From Bacillota bacterium (GTDB taxonomy: Bacteria; Bacillota; Clostridia; Acetivibrionales; DSM-1351): a stretch of DNA of 64,000 nt. Positions 9,586 to 18,836 of the stretch are shown one piece after another. Location of the stretch: positions 29,313-93,312 of the forward strand of contig JAEWST010000026.1 in NCBI GenBank assembly GCA_023398105.1, read 5' to 3'. The position numbers and the translations under genes are program-made. The notes under the pieces are model-generated. The model searched no databases. It was not told the origin of the DNA and saw only the letters and a program-made list of their open reading frames with translations. Every line of letters starts with the position of its first letter. Within the stretch, counting starts at the first letter, position 1.

Positions 9586-9643
9586 ACTCAAACTTCGCAC
9601 ATAATTACCTATTGGTGAGGTAGAATTATCAATGTTTTGTTTC
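9586..9643 (-). repeat. Family-1 element, partial, reverse orientation
   Basis: ACTCAAACTTCGCACATAA followed by TATTGGTGAGGTAGAATTAT and CAATGTTTTGTTTCC is the reverse complement of the right half of the 36786-36966 copy. The other half is absent. Lies just after the YqzL-like gene. Confidence 0.65.
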
Positions 9644-9694
9644 CTTTCCACATTCGCCATCCATGGTTCATGGTGTGTGACAGCAAAAAAATAT

Positions 9695-9741
9695 AACTTG
9701 GCTTCTGCCGTTGTTTTGATGGGTATAAGCCAAGTTTTTTT
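9695..9741 (+). terminator. Rho-independent terminator upstream of recO
   Basis: AACTTGGCTT and AAGCCAAGTT form a perfect 10-bp stem followed by seven T. It closes the era/YqzL transcription unit, so recO probably has its own promoter in the 250 bases that follow. Confidence 0.85.
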
Positions 9742-9816
9742 ATTACATCAGCGGCGTGTAAGCTAGGCGGGAGATATTCTCACTGCCTGAAAACCAAAGC
9801 GGTTCCTCCGTTATAA
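9742..9816 (-). repeat. Family-2 element, decayed, reverse orientation
   Basis: ATTACATCAGCGGCG, then AGGCGGGAGATATTCTCAC, CTGAAAACCAAAGCGG and a terminal CGTTATAA correspond in reverse complement to the centre and left end of the 23463-23618 copy. The hairpin and right end are lost. Confidence 0.65.
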
Positions 9817-10001
9817 GTGACATATAAATTTGATGTTGTTTATTTTAGCTACTTAAAATTTTTTTTAGTACATTAAAATTTTATTGGTGCAGGAGAATAA
9901 TAAAGGGTATGTTGAATATGGAATAACATTTTATTAGCTGCGTATGCGGTGTTAGGGGAAAGTGTGCAAATAGTATTATATTCTAGAAATTGGTGGTCAT
10001 A

Positions 10002-10745
10002 ATGGGATATGTGAATTATAAGGGGATTGTTTTAAAAGAAGTAAATACTGGGGAAGCTGATAAGATAATAACTGTTTTGACTGCTGAAGAAGGAAAGATA
10101 TCTATTGCAGCTAAAAATGCCCGACGGGCAAAAAACTCGCTCTGTTCAGGTACTCAGATACTTTGTTATAGTAGCTATATGCTCTTTAAAGGCAAGGAAC
10201 TATATAACATGTCAAGCTGTGAGGTTATAGAATCAAATTATGACATAAGAAATGACATTGTTAAGCTTACATACTCCTCTCATATACTAGAGCTTGTTTC
10301 AGATAATGTACAAGAGGGTGAGCAGTCAGAAAGTGTTCTGCAACTGTTGCTTAATACACTATATGTAATTGCTAAAACAGATCGCTCGTTAGACCTTATA
10401 ACTAGAGTTTTTGAGTTGCGGTTAATGGCACTGCTTGGATATGAACCTCATGTTATTAGTTGCATAAACTGCGACAAAACTAATGATGAAGAAATGTTTT
10501 TTGATTTAGATAGTTCGGGGCTGGTATGCAGAGAATGTGTTAATAAAAAAGGAAGAATTATTCCTCTGCTGCCTGGAACAGTTAAGGCATTAAAATACAT
10601 AATGTTTATTAATCCTCAGAAGCTTTATAGTTTCTCGCTTTCAGAGGAATCAATAAAAGAACTGAGTGTAATTTCAAAAAGATATATAAAAGAGCATCTA
10701 GGCAAGGAATATAATAAGCTGGATTATTTAAAGTACTATAAATAA
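10002..10745 (+). CDS. recO: DNA repair protein RecO
   Basis: 247 aa: an N-terminal OB-fold (GIVLKEVNTGEADKIITVLT, about residues 7-26, through YNMSSCEVIES) and a C-terminal helical region with a zinc finger, CINCDK then CREC at about 155-180. RecO anneals SSB-coated single strands and loads RecA with RecR in recombinational repair. ATG 10002 is chosen because GGTGG at 9992-9996 precedes it by 5 bases; TTG 9990 in the same frame lacks a site. Standard neighbour of era. Confidence 0.93.
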   Translation: MGYVNYKGIVLKEVNTGEADKIITVLTAEEGKISIAAKNARRAKNSLCSGTQILCYSSYMLFKGKELYNMSSCEVIESNYDIRNDIVKLTYSSHILELVSDNVQEGEQSESVLQLLLNTLYVIAKTDRSLDLITRVFELRLMALLGYEPHVISCINCDKTNDEEMFFDLDSSGLVCRECVNKKGRIIPLLPGTVKALKYIMFINPQKLYSFSLSEESIKELSVISKRYIKEHLGKEYNKLDYLKYYK

Positions 10746-10833
10746 ACTTCAACTTTTCAGTTGGAGAAAAAAGTGTCTATCGAGGTGGAAAATAATAGCG
10801 TAAATTAGTATGGTTTATCTCAGCGTTTTGGCT

Positions 10834-10872
10834 TCTTGAACATGCACCATTCATGGTGCATAGTGTGCTAAA
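10834..10872. repeat. Short palindrome GCACCATTCATGGTGC
   Basis: A 7-bp stem with a 2-base centre, followed by ATAGTGTGC. A diverged counterpart, CCATCCATGGTTCATGG then TGTGTGACAGC, lies at 9657-9684 on the other side of recO. Role unknown. Confidence 0.45.
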
Positions 10873-10912
10873 TCATTAAATGGTATTTATTGAGCAATTT
10901 TTTGGGGTGAAT

Positions 10913-12373
10913 ATGAATCTTAGTTTATATACAATTATTTCAATAGCAATTATTATAATTAATATAGTATTAATAATCACAGCGGTTTTCATTGAAAGAA
11001 AAAAACCGGTCCATGCCTTAACCTGGGTTTTGACATTATCATTACTGCCTGTAGCTGGGTTTGTACTGTACTTAATCTTTGGGAGATCATATCATATCAA
11101 GAAGAAAAAACTTCTAATAAAGTGCGACAGAAGCAAACAATATTGTCAAGAGTTGCACAGAACCTTAGATTTTGCCTGTTATGATGAAAATAAATTTAAT
11201 GAACCCTATGATAATAACACAAAGCAAGTAATTAAACTAAATATTAATACCTCACAAAGCTCTTATACAAATGACAATACTGTAAGAATATTTACAAGTG
11301 CAGAAGATAAATATAGAGAGCTTTTACAAGATATTTATGCTGCAAAATCATCAATTCATATTTTGTATTTCATAATTCAAAATGATAATATTGGCAATAA
11401 AATTATAGCAGCATTAGCTCAAAAGGCAAAAGAAGGGCTAGAGGTTAGAATTTTATTTGATCATGGAGCTAAACTATTCACCCCTTTAAAAACATATAAT
11501 TCTATAATAGAAAATGGCGGTGAGGTATTATGCTTTTTATCTAATACAGTTAGTAATTATTTAAGATTAAACTTTAGAAATCACCGCAAAGTTGTAGTTA
11601 TAGATGGGGGAATTGGATATATTGGCGGAATTAATATAGGAGATGAATATCTAGGATTAAATAAAAAAATATCACCTTGGCGTGACACACACATGAAAAT
11701 AATAGGGAGCAGCGTCCATAGCTTACAGCTAAGATTCTTTGAAGATTGGCTTTATGCCTCAAATAGTGATATAGAGTTTGTGGATACAGAAAAGTATTTT
11801 ATGCCTATAAGTAAAGAAAGTATAGGAAATACAGGAATGCAAATTGTAGCAAGCGGTCCCGACACTAAATGTGAAGAGATTAAACGCTGTATGATAAAAA
11901 TGGTTAATTCGGCTAAGAAGAATATATTAATACAGACACCCTACTTCGTGCCTGACAGTGCTTTTTTAGAGGCTCTTCAAAATGCTGCATTATCTGGAGT
12001 TGAGGTTATAATTCAAATACCTGCAATACCTGATAAACCATATGTTTACAAGGCTACCATGTCTTTTGTGGCAGATGTGCTTGATTATGGCATAAAGATG
12101 TATCTATATAAGGGATTTTTACATGCCAAGATGATGGTAATTGATGAGGAGTGTTGTACTATTGGAACAGCAAATATTGATGTTAGAAGCTTTTCGTTAA
12201 ACTTTGAAATAAATGCCTTTATGTATGGAAAAGAGATTTCACAAAGATGTACACAAATATTTAATAAAGATTTAGAAATGTGTGAATTAATGACAAAAGA
12301 AAAATACCAAAATAGAGGTGTATATAAAAAAATACAGGAAAGTATTTTCAGATTGTTATCACCAATCCTGTAA
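10913..12373 (+). CDS. cls: Cardiolipin synthase (phospholipase D family)
   Basis: 486 aa: two N-terminal membrane helices (about residues 5-55; PLDNc-type), then two phospholipase D domains with HKD motifs HRKVVVIDG (first) and HAKMMVIDE (second), each followed by the GGxNIGDEY/GTANIDVRS type block. It condenses two phosphatidylglycerols to cardiolipin in the membrane. ATG 10913 follows GGGGTGA closely; the in-frame ATG at 10880 has no ribosome site. The gene stands alone, followed by a large hairpin-rich gap. Confidence 0.93.
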   Translation: MNLSLYTIISIAIIIINIVLIITAVFIERKKPVHALTWVLTLSLLPVAGFVLYLIFGRSYHIKKKKLLIKCDRSKQYCQELHRTLDFACYDENKFNEPYDNNTKQVIKLNINTSQSSYTNDNTVRIFTSAEDKYRELLQDIYAAKSSIHILYFIIQNDNIGNKIIAALAQKAKEGLEVRILFDHGAKLFTPLKTYNSIIENGGEVLCFLSNTVSNYLRLNFRNHRKVVVIDGGIGYIGGINIGDEYLGLNKKISPWRDTHMKIIGSSVHSLQLRFFEDWLYASNSDIEFVDTEKYFMPISKESIGNTGMQIVASGPDTKCEEIKRCMIKMVNSAKKNILIQTPYFVPDSAFLEALQNAALSGVEVIIQIPAIPDKPYVYKATMSFVADVLDYGIKMYLYKGFLHAKMMVIDEECCTIGTANIDVRSFSLNFEINAFMYGKEISQRCTQIFNKDLEMCELMTKEKYQNRGVYKKIQESIFRLLSPIL

Positions 12374-12442
12374 AACACATAATTTTCTTGATTTTAGGTA
12401 CTAGGAAGAAGTATAAAAATAATTAACAAGTGAAGAACCTTT

Positions 12443-12515
12443 GCAATCTAATTTATATGGAACAGATAAAATAATTCTGTTTTATAGTAAATTAGATTGT
12501 CATAAGTTTTTTTTA
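12443..12515 (+). terminator. Long hairpin and T-run after cls
   Basis: CAATCTAATTTA and TAAATTAGATTG form a perfect 12-bp outer stem with an inner ACAGATAAAAT/TTCTGTTTTAT pairing; TCATAAG and eight T follow. Likely cls terminator, unusually long. Confidence 0.6.
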
Positions 12516-12557
12516 TATCCAAAATATTGTTCATATAATACTTAACAAATAATCACA

Positions 12558-12720
12558 AAAGACCTCTGTAAACTGAGATGCTACCCAATTGTATATAGAT
12601 TAAATTTCTAACTTTCCCAGTTGAACACTGTAATTGTGGGAGACATCAAGAAAGTTGGGCTAAATTATAAATCTATTTACAAAGGGTGTCATCTGGTTGT
12701 TCAGAGGTTCTTTTTTGTTC
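12558..12720 (+). other. Nested long palindrome with a family-1 core and terminator-like base
   Basis: Outer arms GACCTCTG ... CAGAGGTTC, then GATGCTACCC ... GGGTGTCATC, then TATAGATT ... AATCTATT pair stepwise around a family-1 element (CTAACTTTC at 12608 to GAAAGTTGG at 12658). The base of the stem is followed by six T. The whole could fold as one rod of about 160 bases, or be a terminator split by an inserted repeat. Confidence 0.5.
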
Positions 12721-12757
12721 TATATAAGTATAACAAGTCTTTCTTTTTGAATCTAGG

Positions 12758-12765
12758 CGTTATAA
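12758..12765 (+). repeat. Family-2 right-end remnant
   Basis: TTTTTGAATCTAGGCGTTATAA (ending at 12765) equals the right end of the family-2 element; no left part is nearby, so this is a relic. Confidence 0.5.
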
Positions 12766-12813
12766 TGAGTACTAACTTTTAATAAAATATATCACATTAA
12801 ATAGAATTTTTTG

Positions 12814-12904
12814 TTATACTAATCTATGCAGAATTGTAATACTATTTGCCGCAAATGCGGCTATTTAAAATGTGATTCCACATTTTAAATGCAAATTAGT
12901 ATAA
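12814..12904. repeat. Family-3 element with 10-bp perfect inverted ends
   Basis: TTATACTAAT at 12814 and ATTAGTATAA at 12895 bound two inner hairpins, GCCGCAAATGCGGC and ATTTAAAATGTG/CACATTTTAAAT. It lies directly upstream of the ABC exporter operon and its right end offers a TATAAT-like -10 box, so it may carry or modulate the operon promoter. Confidence 0.6.
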
Positions 12905-12926
12905 TATAGGAAATGTGGGAGGTTTT

Positions 12927-14792
12927 TTGACTTTGTTTAAGTTAGTCAAGTATTTAAAGCCATACTTAAAGCAAGTAACTTTAGGACCTGCTTTCAAACT
13001 TTTTGAAGCAGTATTGGAAGTGCTCATACCTTTGATGATGGCAAAGTTAATTGATAATGGAGTAAGAGCAAATAATTCATCGTATATCTATATGATGGGC
13101 GTAATAATGGTAATAACAGCAATAACAGGTGCTATTTCAGCATTTGTTTGTCAATATTATGCTTCAATAGCATCGCAAGGCTTTGGAACTACAATGAGAA
13201 ATTTACTGTTCAAGAGAGTACAAAGCTTTTCATTAAATGAGATAGATAAAATTGGAGTACCTTCTTTGATAAACAGAATAACAAGCGATATTAACCAGCT
13301 GCAATTTGCTGTTGCTATGCTTATAAGGCTCGTTGTAAGAGTGCCGTTTCTATGTATTGGCGGTTTGATTATGGCTATGCTTATAAACTTGAAGCTTTCT
13401 TTGATATTGTTGGTTATAATGCCTATTTTTTTAGTTTTTATATACTTTATCATGTCACGTACAGTTCCCATTTATAAAACTGTGCAAAAAAAGCTGGATA
13501 CACTTTCTGTTATTACTAGGGAAAACTTATCAGGAGTTAGAGTTATTAGAGCTTTTGCAAGACTGGACAAGGAAAGAGAACGCTTTGTTACGAGCAATAA
13601 AGAATACGTCGAGGCTTCCATTAGTGTTGGGCGTGTTTCTGCTTTATTAAATCCTGTTACTACAGTTGTTATAAATCTTGGAATTGCAGCTATACTTTGG
13701 TTTGGAGGAATAGAGGTATATGAAGGTAGTATGACACAGGGAGAAGTAATAGCATATATAAACTATGTAAACATGATATTGTCTGCCTTAATAGTTTTGG
13801 CTAATTTAGTTGTAACCTTTACAAAGGCAGCTGCCTCTGCAAATAGAGTAAATGAAATACTTGAGCTAGAGCCGTCAATTGTGGACAAATCTGATCTTGT
13901 AAAAGATAAAACGTCTCCTGTTGGTAGGAATTCTGCTATCAAAATAAATAAAAAAAACTATTTTACAGAAGATGAGAAGGTAATTGGTAAAAGTGAGGCA
14001 AATAGCACCATTTTAAACGAGTTAAAGAACAACAAAAATGATGGTATACCAATAATAGAATTCAGAAATGTAAGCTTTTCATATGCTGAATCCTCAGAAT
14101 ATGCACTAAAAAATATTTCACTAGAGATTAAGAGAGGTCAAAGAGTTGGAATTATTGGTTCAACTGGGTCAGGAAAATCAACCCTTATAAATTTAATAGT
14201 TCGGTTTTATAATTCAACAGAAGGCTCGGTGTATGTGGATGGAATTAATGTTAAAGACTATATACAAAAGGAGCTAAGAAATAAAATAGGCTTAGTCCCT
14301 CAAAGAACTGTCTTGTTTTCAGGGACAATTGAGGAAAATCTAAGGTGGGGAAATGAGAAAGCATCTCAAGAGGAAATTGAAGAAGCGGCAAGAATAGCAC
14401 AAGCCTATGAGTTTATAGTTAAAAAGGAAGAGGGCTTTAGAGCAATAGTTTCTCAAGGTGGTACAAATCTTTCAGGAGGTCAGAAGCAAAGACTAGCAAT
14501 TGCACGTGCTATTGTAAAAAATACAGAGATACTCATTTTAGATGACAGTATAAGTGCGTTGGATTATGCTACTGACGCAGCTTTTAGAAAAATGCTTTCA
14601 GAAAAATTAAGTGATAAAACTATCATCATGGTTACTCAGAGGGTATCAACCATTAGAAATGCAGATTTAATAGTTGTTTTAGATGACGGTGAAATTGTTG
14701 GTATGGGTAAAAATGAGTATCTCCTTGAAAATTGCTCTGTATATCAGGAAATATATAATTCTCAAGATGAAGCAAAGGAGGCTCAGAAATGA
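12927..14792 (+). CDS. ABC exporter half-transporter with degenerate ATPase site
   Basis: About 621 aa: six-helix transmembrane domain (about residues 10-310) and ATPase domain with Walker A GSTGSGKST and signature LSGGQKQR. The Walker B end is LILDDS, with Asp in place of the catalytic Glu, and the switch His is Gln (VTQRVST). These two changes mark the non-catalytic half of heterodimeric exporters such as TM287/288 and BmrCD. An insertion of about 70 residues rich in Lys/Asn separates the two domains. Start: TTG 12927 or TTG 12933 behind GGGAGG 12917-12922. It overlaps the partner gene by 4 bases (ATGA). Substrate unknown; drugs or peptides are typical. Confidence 0.9.
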   Translation: MTLFKLVKYLKPYLKQVTLGPAFKLFEAVLEVLIPLMMAKLIDNGVRANNSSYIYMMGVIMVITAITGAISAFVCQYYASIASQGFGTTMRNLLFKRVQSFSLNEIDKIGVPSLINRITSDINQLQFAVAMLIRLVVRVPFLCIGGLIMAMLINLKLSLILLVIMPIFLVFIYFIMSRTVPIYKTVQKKLDTLSVITRENLSGVRVIRAFARLDKERERFVTSNKEYVEASISVGRVSALLNPVTTVVINLGIAAILWFGGIEVYEGSMTQGEVIAYINYVNMILSALIVLANLVVTFTKAAASANRVNEILELEPSIVDKSDLVKDKTSPVGRNSAIKINKKNYFTEDEKVIGKSEANSTILNELKNNKNDGIPIIEFRNVSFSYAESSEYALKNISLEIKRGQRVGIIGSTGSGKSTLINLIVRFYNSTEGSVYVDGINVKDYIQKELRNKIGLVPQRTVLFSGTIEENLRWGNEKASQEEIEEAARIAQAYEFIVKKEEGFRAIVSQGGTNLSGGQKQRLAIARAIVKNTEILILDDSISALDYATDAAFRKMLSEKLSDKTIIMVTQRVSTIRNADLIVVLDDGEIVGMGKNEYLLENCSVYQEIYNSQDEAKEAQK

Positions 14793-16525
14793 AAAGCAAT
14801 GTAATAAAACGCCTCCTTAAATATATTATTAAAAATAAGCTATATGTTATTGGAGCATTAGTTTGTGCAGCTTTTAGCAATATTCTCATGGTTGTAGGCC
14901 CCTTTATTATTGGAAAGGGTGTTGACAATATTATTGATAGTGGAAATGTAAATTTTGATATAGTCAAGTATTATGCTCTTATTATAATTGGACTTTACTT
15001 AATTAGTGCTATTTTTCAATGGAATTTACAGGTTCTTACCAGCAAATTGTCAAATAAAACTGTTGAAGCTATTAGAAGTCATTTATTTGAACATGTCACA
15101 AAGATGCCATTAAGATTTTTTGATTCAAATTCTCATGGAGATATAATGGCTAGATTTACAGGTGATATTGAAAATATATCTGAGGGTATTTTTCAATCTG
15201 TCACACAGTTTATAACAGGAATTATATCTATAGTCGGTTCGCTGGTTTTTATGTTTATATTAAATCCTGTTATAACTCTTGTTGTAATTGTAATGACACC
15301 TATTACTTTTATCATTGCAGCATTTATAACAAGGAAATCATCAAAAATGTTTTTAGCTCAATCCAACTTAAATGGTGAATTAAACGGGTATATAGAAGAG
15401 ATAATAGGCAATCAGAATGTAGTAAAGGCATTTAATTTCGAAGAATCATCAATGAAGAGGTTTGAAGAAATAAATAATAAGTTGTATAATAGTGGTAGAT
15501 GGGCACAATTTTATTCCTCCCTTGTAAACCCTTCAACACGTTTAGTAAATAATATTACTTATGTTTTACTCGGCATGACTGGTGGAATTGCTTCATTAGC
15601 AGGTCATTTAAGCATAGGATATATTTCAAGCTTTTTGACATATTCCACATATTTTTCTCAACCAATAAATAATATTACAAGTGTAACCACTCAGCTTCAA
15701 TCAGCAATAGCTTCAGCAAAAAGAGTATTTGCTATAATGGATAGTGAAACTGAAAAAGACCAAGGTATAGATGATATTGAGCTAAAGTACACAGAAGGTA
15801 ATATTTGTTTTGAGGATATAACTTTTTACTATGTTCCACAAATACCATTAATAAATAATTTTAGCCTAAAGGTTGATAAAGGCTCAAGAATTGCTATTGT
15901 TGGACCAACTGGTGCAGGTAAAACAACTCTTGTAAATCTTCTTATGCGTTTTTATGATGTAAATAGTGGGAATATATATATTGACAGTATTAATATAAAT
16001 AAACTGTCAAAGGATAGCTTAAGGAAATCCTTTGGTATGGTTTTACAAGATACGTGGCTCTTTAAGGGTACGTTAAAAGAAAATATTGCATATGGAAAAC
16101 CAGAGGCATCTATCGAAGAGATAATTCAAGCTGCTAAAGCAGCAAATGCACACAATTTTATAAAGAGACTTCCAAAGGGCTATGACACAGAGCTTACAGA
16201 GGGTGGACGCAATTTGTCTCAAGGACAAAAGCAGCTTATTACAATTGCGAGAGTGATGCTAGTATTGCCAGAAATGCTAATACTTGATGAAGCAACCAGC
16301 AGTGTTGATACAAGAACTGAACTAAATATTCAGAAAGCGTTTCTTAGAATGATGGAAGGAAGAACCAGCTTTATTATTGCACATAGGCTTTCAACTATTA
16401 GGGAGGCAGACTTAATATTAGTACTTAATAATGGACAGATTGTTGAACAGGGAAACCATGAGCAACTGCTAAAAAAAGGAGGCTTCTATTCTAACTTATA
16501 TTATAGCCAATATGAAAACCAGTAA
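14789..16525 (+). CDS. ABC exporter half-transporter, catalytically complete partner
   Basis: 578 aa with six membrane helices (about residues 10-320) and an ATPase domain: Walker A GPTGAGKTT, Walker B MLILDEATSS with catalytic Glu, and switch His in IIAHRLST. The signature reads LSQGQ rather than LSGGQ, which is what is expected for the half whose signature completes the degenerate site of the upstream subunit. The ATGA overlap with that gene implies coupled translation of a 1:1 heterodimer. No dedicated substrate or regulator gene is adjacent. Confidence 0.93.
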   Translation: MKSNVIKRLLKYIIKNKLYVIGALVCAAFSNILMVVGPFIIGKGVDNIIDSGNVNFDIVKYYALIIIGLYLISAIFQWNLQVLTSKLSNKTVEAIRSHLFEHVTKMPLRFFDSNSHGDIMARFTGDIENISEGIFQSVTQFITGIISIVGSLVFMFILNPVITLVVIVMTPITFIIAAFITRKSSKMFLAQSNLNGELNGYIEEIIGNQNVVKAFNFEESSMKRFEEINNKLYNSGRWAQFYSSLVNPSTRLVNNITYVLLGMTGGIASLAGHLSIGYISSFLTYSTYFSQPINNITSVTTQLQSAIASAKRVFAIMDSETEKDQGIDDIELKYTEGNICFEDITFYYVPQIPLINNFSLKVDKGSRIAIVGPTGAGKTTLVNLLMRFYDVNSGNIYIDSININKLSKDSLRKSFGMVLQDTWLFKGTLKENIAYGKPEASIEEIIQAAKAANAHNFIKRLPKGYDTELTEGGRNLSQGQKQLITIARVMLVLPEMLILDEATSSVDTRTELNIQKAFLRMMEGRTSFIIAHRLSTIREADLILVLNNGQIVEQGNHEQLLKKGGFYSNLYYSQYENQ

Positions 16526-16629
16526 TTAGTAGTGAAGACAAACTATTGAGAAGTTGAGTAATTTATAGAATATATTGTATAAAAGTATTAATTCAAAGTT
16601 AAATATATCAAATTAATGGTGGTGATTTT

Positions 16630-17424
16630 ATGGATAAATTATTAGAGGAGTTTAAAGCACAAAAAAGATTACTTGTGGAAGCCATAGTTGAAAAGGAGCA
16701 TATGCAGATCTATGAATCTTTTTCACTGAAAAATGATTTTGTAATTAAGTTAGGAGAACCTAGGTATAAACTTCATAAGCTTGAGCTGACTATTGCAAGG
16801 GCAAAGCTAAAGCTTGATATGATGCAGGCCTGTATCAAGTTTAAAGTGCCTATTGATACCGAAAATATAGATAGGCAGCTGGAAAAGGAATTTGAAAGGC
16901 ATAACAGTGTGCTTAGAAATATGAAAAAAGAAATTGAAAGTGTATACAATACAAGTGATGATGAAACTAAAATACGGAATATGCAGGAACTGAAAGAATT
17001 ATATTTTTCAATTGCATGTTATATTCACCCTGAACTAGTTGATACTTCTGATAAAAACATCAAAAGGGTATGGAAGGCAACAAAAAAGGCATATGAAAAT
17101 GGTGATACAGAAAAGTTAAAAAGATTACAAAAAAAAGTACACAAAGAATTCAAGGATATTATGTTAAATAAAGATTCACAGGACATTGACCTTGAAAATA
17201 CAGTTCTTTCTATGAAATCAAAGAGAGAGCTTGTGGCTTCAGAAATTGAAAGCCTTAAAAAACAATTTCCGTTTTCAGAAGAAAAACTGCTGAAGGATGA
17301 AGAGGCTGTTAATAAATTTAAACAGGATATAGATGTAGATATAAAGTTGGCAAGCGAGGTGCTAGATAAGCTTGAAAAGCAGATATTAGAAAAGCTACCA
17401 GCACCAAGCAAATATATTAATTGA
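16630..17424 (+). CDS. Coiled-coil protein with a J-domain-like segment
   Basis: 264-aa, highly charged, almost entirely helical protein. Residues about 1-110 and 175-255 look like coiled coils. The middle, about 118-170, reads SIACYIHPELVD then KRVWKATKKAYENGDTEKLK, which resembles the helix II-III part of J-domain-like proteins; the HPD triplet is HPE here, so DnaK stimulation is doubtful. No signal peptide or membrane segment. GGTGGTG lies 8 bases before the ATG. Unrecognised function; stands alone between the ABC operon and a convergent gene. Confidence 0.7.
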   Translation: MDKLLEEFKAQKRLLVEAIVEKEHMQIYESFSLKNDFVIKLGEPRYKLHKLELTIARAKLKLDMMQACIKFKVPIDTENIDRQLEKEFERHNSVLRNMKKEIESVYNTSDDETKIRNMQELKELYFSIACYIHPELVDTSDKNIKRVWKATKKAYENGDTEKLKRLQKKVHKEFKDIMLNKDSQDIDLENTVLSMKSKRELVASEIESLKKQFPFSEEKLLKDEEAVNKFKQDIDVDIKLASEVLDKLEKQILEKLPAPSKYIN

Positions 17425-17585
17425 AACTGATGAATAAGAGTGTTAGCAAAGCAGAGGTAATTATGAGTTTGAAGGGGTGTTCTAAAAAATTCCAGACAAA
17501 TGAATTCCCATATTGGGGGTTTTTAAGGAGGCTACGAAGCAAACACAAAGTTTTTCGTCTAAGGGAAGCTGAGTGGCTTTTTAAC

Positions 17586-17634
17586 AAACCAAGAAAATTC
17601 AGTTTGCACTAAAGACTGAATTTTCTTGGTTTTT
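17586..17634. terminator. Bidirectional terminator
   Basis: AAACCAAGAAAATTCAGT and ACTGAATTTTCTTGGTTTTT form an 18-bp stem with A- and T-runs on the two sides. It separates the coiled-coil gene from the convergent methyltransferase gene. Confidence 0.9.
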
Positions 17635-17665
17635 GTATTTAAATTAATGTTTACAAAATGATATT

Positions 17666-18835
17666 CTAAACTACCTGTAAAATAGCACATTTGAGATATT
17701 CTGTTTCAGGAGAAGCAAGCAATACTGGGTGATCTTTTGCCTGTGATCTATATTCAACAACTCGTACCTTCTTTTTTGCATCGGCTGCTGCATCATATAA
17801 AATATCCATAAACAAATTGGAGTCAACATGCTGAGAGCATGAACAGGTAATTAGATAGCCTCCGCTCTTTATAATTTTCATCGCACGTAAGTTTATTTCC
17901 TTGTAACCTCTGATTGCACCTTGTACAGCATTTTTTGTCTTTGTAAATGCAGGAGGGTCAAGTATAATTGTGTCAAAAATCTCATTATTATCATAGTATT
18001 CACGTAAAATATCAAAGGTGTTTGCCGTATGGAACTTAACAATAGAATCTAAACCGTTAATCTCAGCATTTTTGGTAGCACACTTTGAAGCATGTTCAGA
18101 TATATCTATTCCTAATACACTTTTAGCTCCATATAGCCCTGCATGAAGTGCAAAGGAGCCAGTATGTGTAAAACAGTCCAAAACCTTTACATTTTTAACG
18201 AAAGGAGCAATAGCGGCTCTGTTTTCCTTTTGATCCAGAAAGAAACCTGTTTTTTGACCATTTTCTACATCAACTAAAAACTTAACTCCGTTTTCAGTCA
18301 TTTCAACAAGAGTATCAAAAGAGCCTTTTATGAAGCCTTTTTGCATTTCTAAGCCCTCAAGCAGCCTTACAGGAACATCATTTCTTTCATAAATGCCTCT
18401 TGGCTTTATTATGTCATCAAGTATATTGACAATATCATTTTTAAATCTATCTATTCCAAGTGCAAGAGTTTGAATAACTAAAATATCTGAAAATTTATCT
18501 ACAACAAGAGCAGGTAAAAAATCAGATTCAGCAAAAATTACACGACAGCTGTTAATGTCAGCAACTTGCTTTCTATAATTCCAAGCAGCATTTATTCGAT
18601 TATACAAAAAATTGAAATTAATTTCTTCGTGCTCATACGTTAACATACGTATTGTTATCTGAGATTTAGGGTTATAAAACCCTCGTCCGAGAAATTTATT
18701 TTTGCTGCTATAAACATCCACAATATCGCCAGGCTCAATATCTGCATCTATATGAGAAATATCACTTTTAAAAATCCAGGGATGTCCATATTCTGTTCTG
18801 CTTTCTTTTCCTTTAGCTATAAAGGCTTTAGCCAT
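17666..18835 (-). CDS. RlmI-like class I rRNA (cytosine-C5) methyltransferase
   Basis: 389 aa: N-terminal PUA domain (about 1-75, with GHPWIFKSDI and DVYSSKNKFLGRGFYNP), an EEHEE-like central domain and a C-terminal SAM-binding Rossmann domain with VLDCFTHTGSFALHAG and the catalytic-type IILDPPAF. The family (RlmI/YwbD) methylates cytosines of 23S rRNA; the target base here is inferred only. The gene starts one base after the stop of the DUF896 gene, so both form an operon on the minus strand. Confidence 0.88.
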   Translation of the reverse strand: MAKAFIAKGKESRTEYGHPWIFKSDISHIDADIEPGDIVDVYSSKNKFLGRGFYNPKSQITIRMLTYEHEEINFNFLYNRINAAWNYRKQVADINSCRVIFAESDFLPALVVDKFSDILVIQTLALGIDRFKNDIVNILDDIIKPRGIYERNDVPVRLLEGLEMQKGFIKGSFDTLVEMTENGVKFLVDVENGQKTGFFLDQKENRAAIAPFVKNVKVLDCFTHTGSFALHAGLYGAKSVLGIDISEHASKCATKNAEINGLDSIVKFHTANTFDILREYYDNNEIFDTIILDPPAFTKTKNAVQGAIRGYKEINLRAMKIIKSGGYLITCSCSQHVDSNLFMDILYDAAADAKKKVRVVEYRSQAKDHPVLLASPETEYLKCAILQVV

Positions 18836-18836
18836 G

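Noticed and set aside
12443..12720. T-box leader for the ABC operon
   Set aside because: No T-box consensus (UGGN-bearing antiterminator) was found and the structure is explained by a repeat and terminator-like arms.
17421..17612. 63-aa open frame after the coiled-coil gene
   Set aside because: It runs into the bidirectional terminator at 17586-17634 and has no ribosome site.
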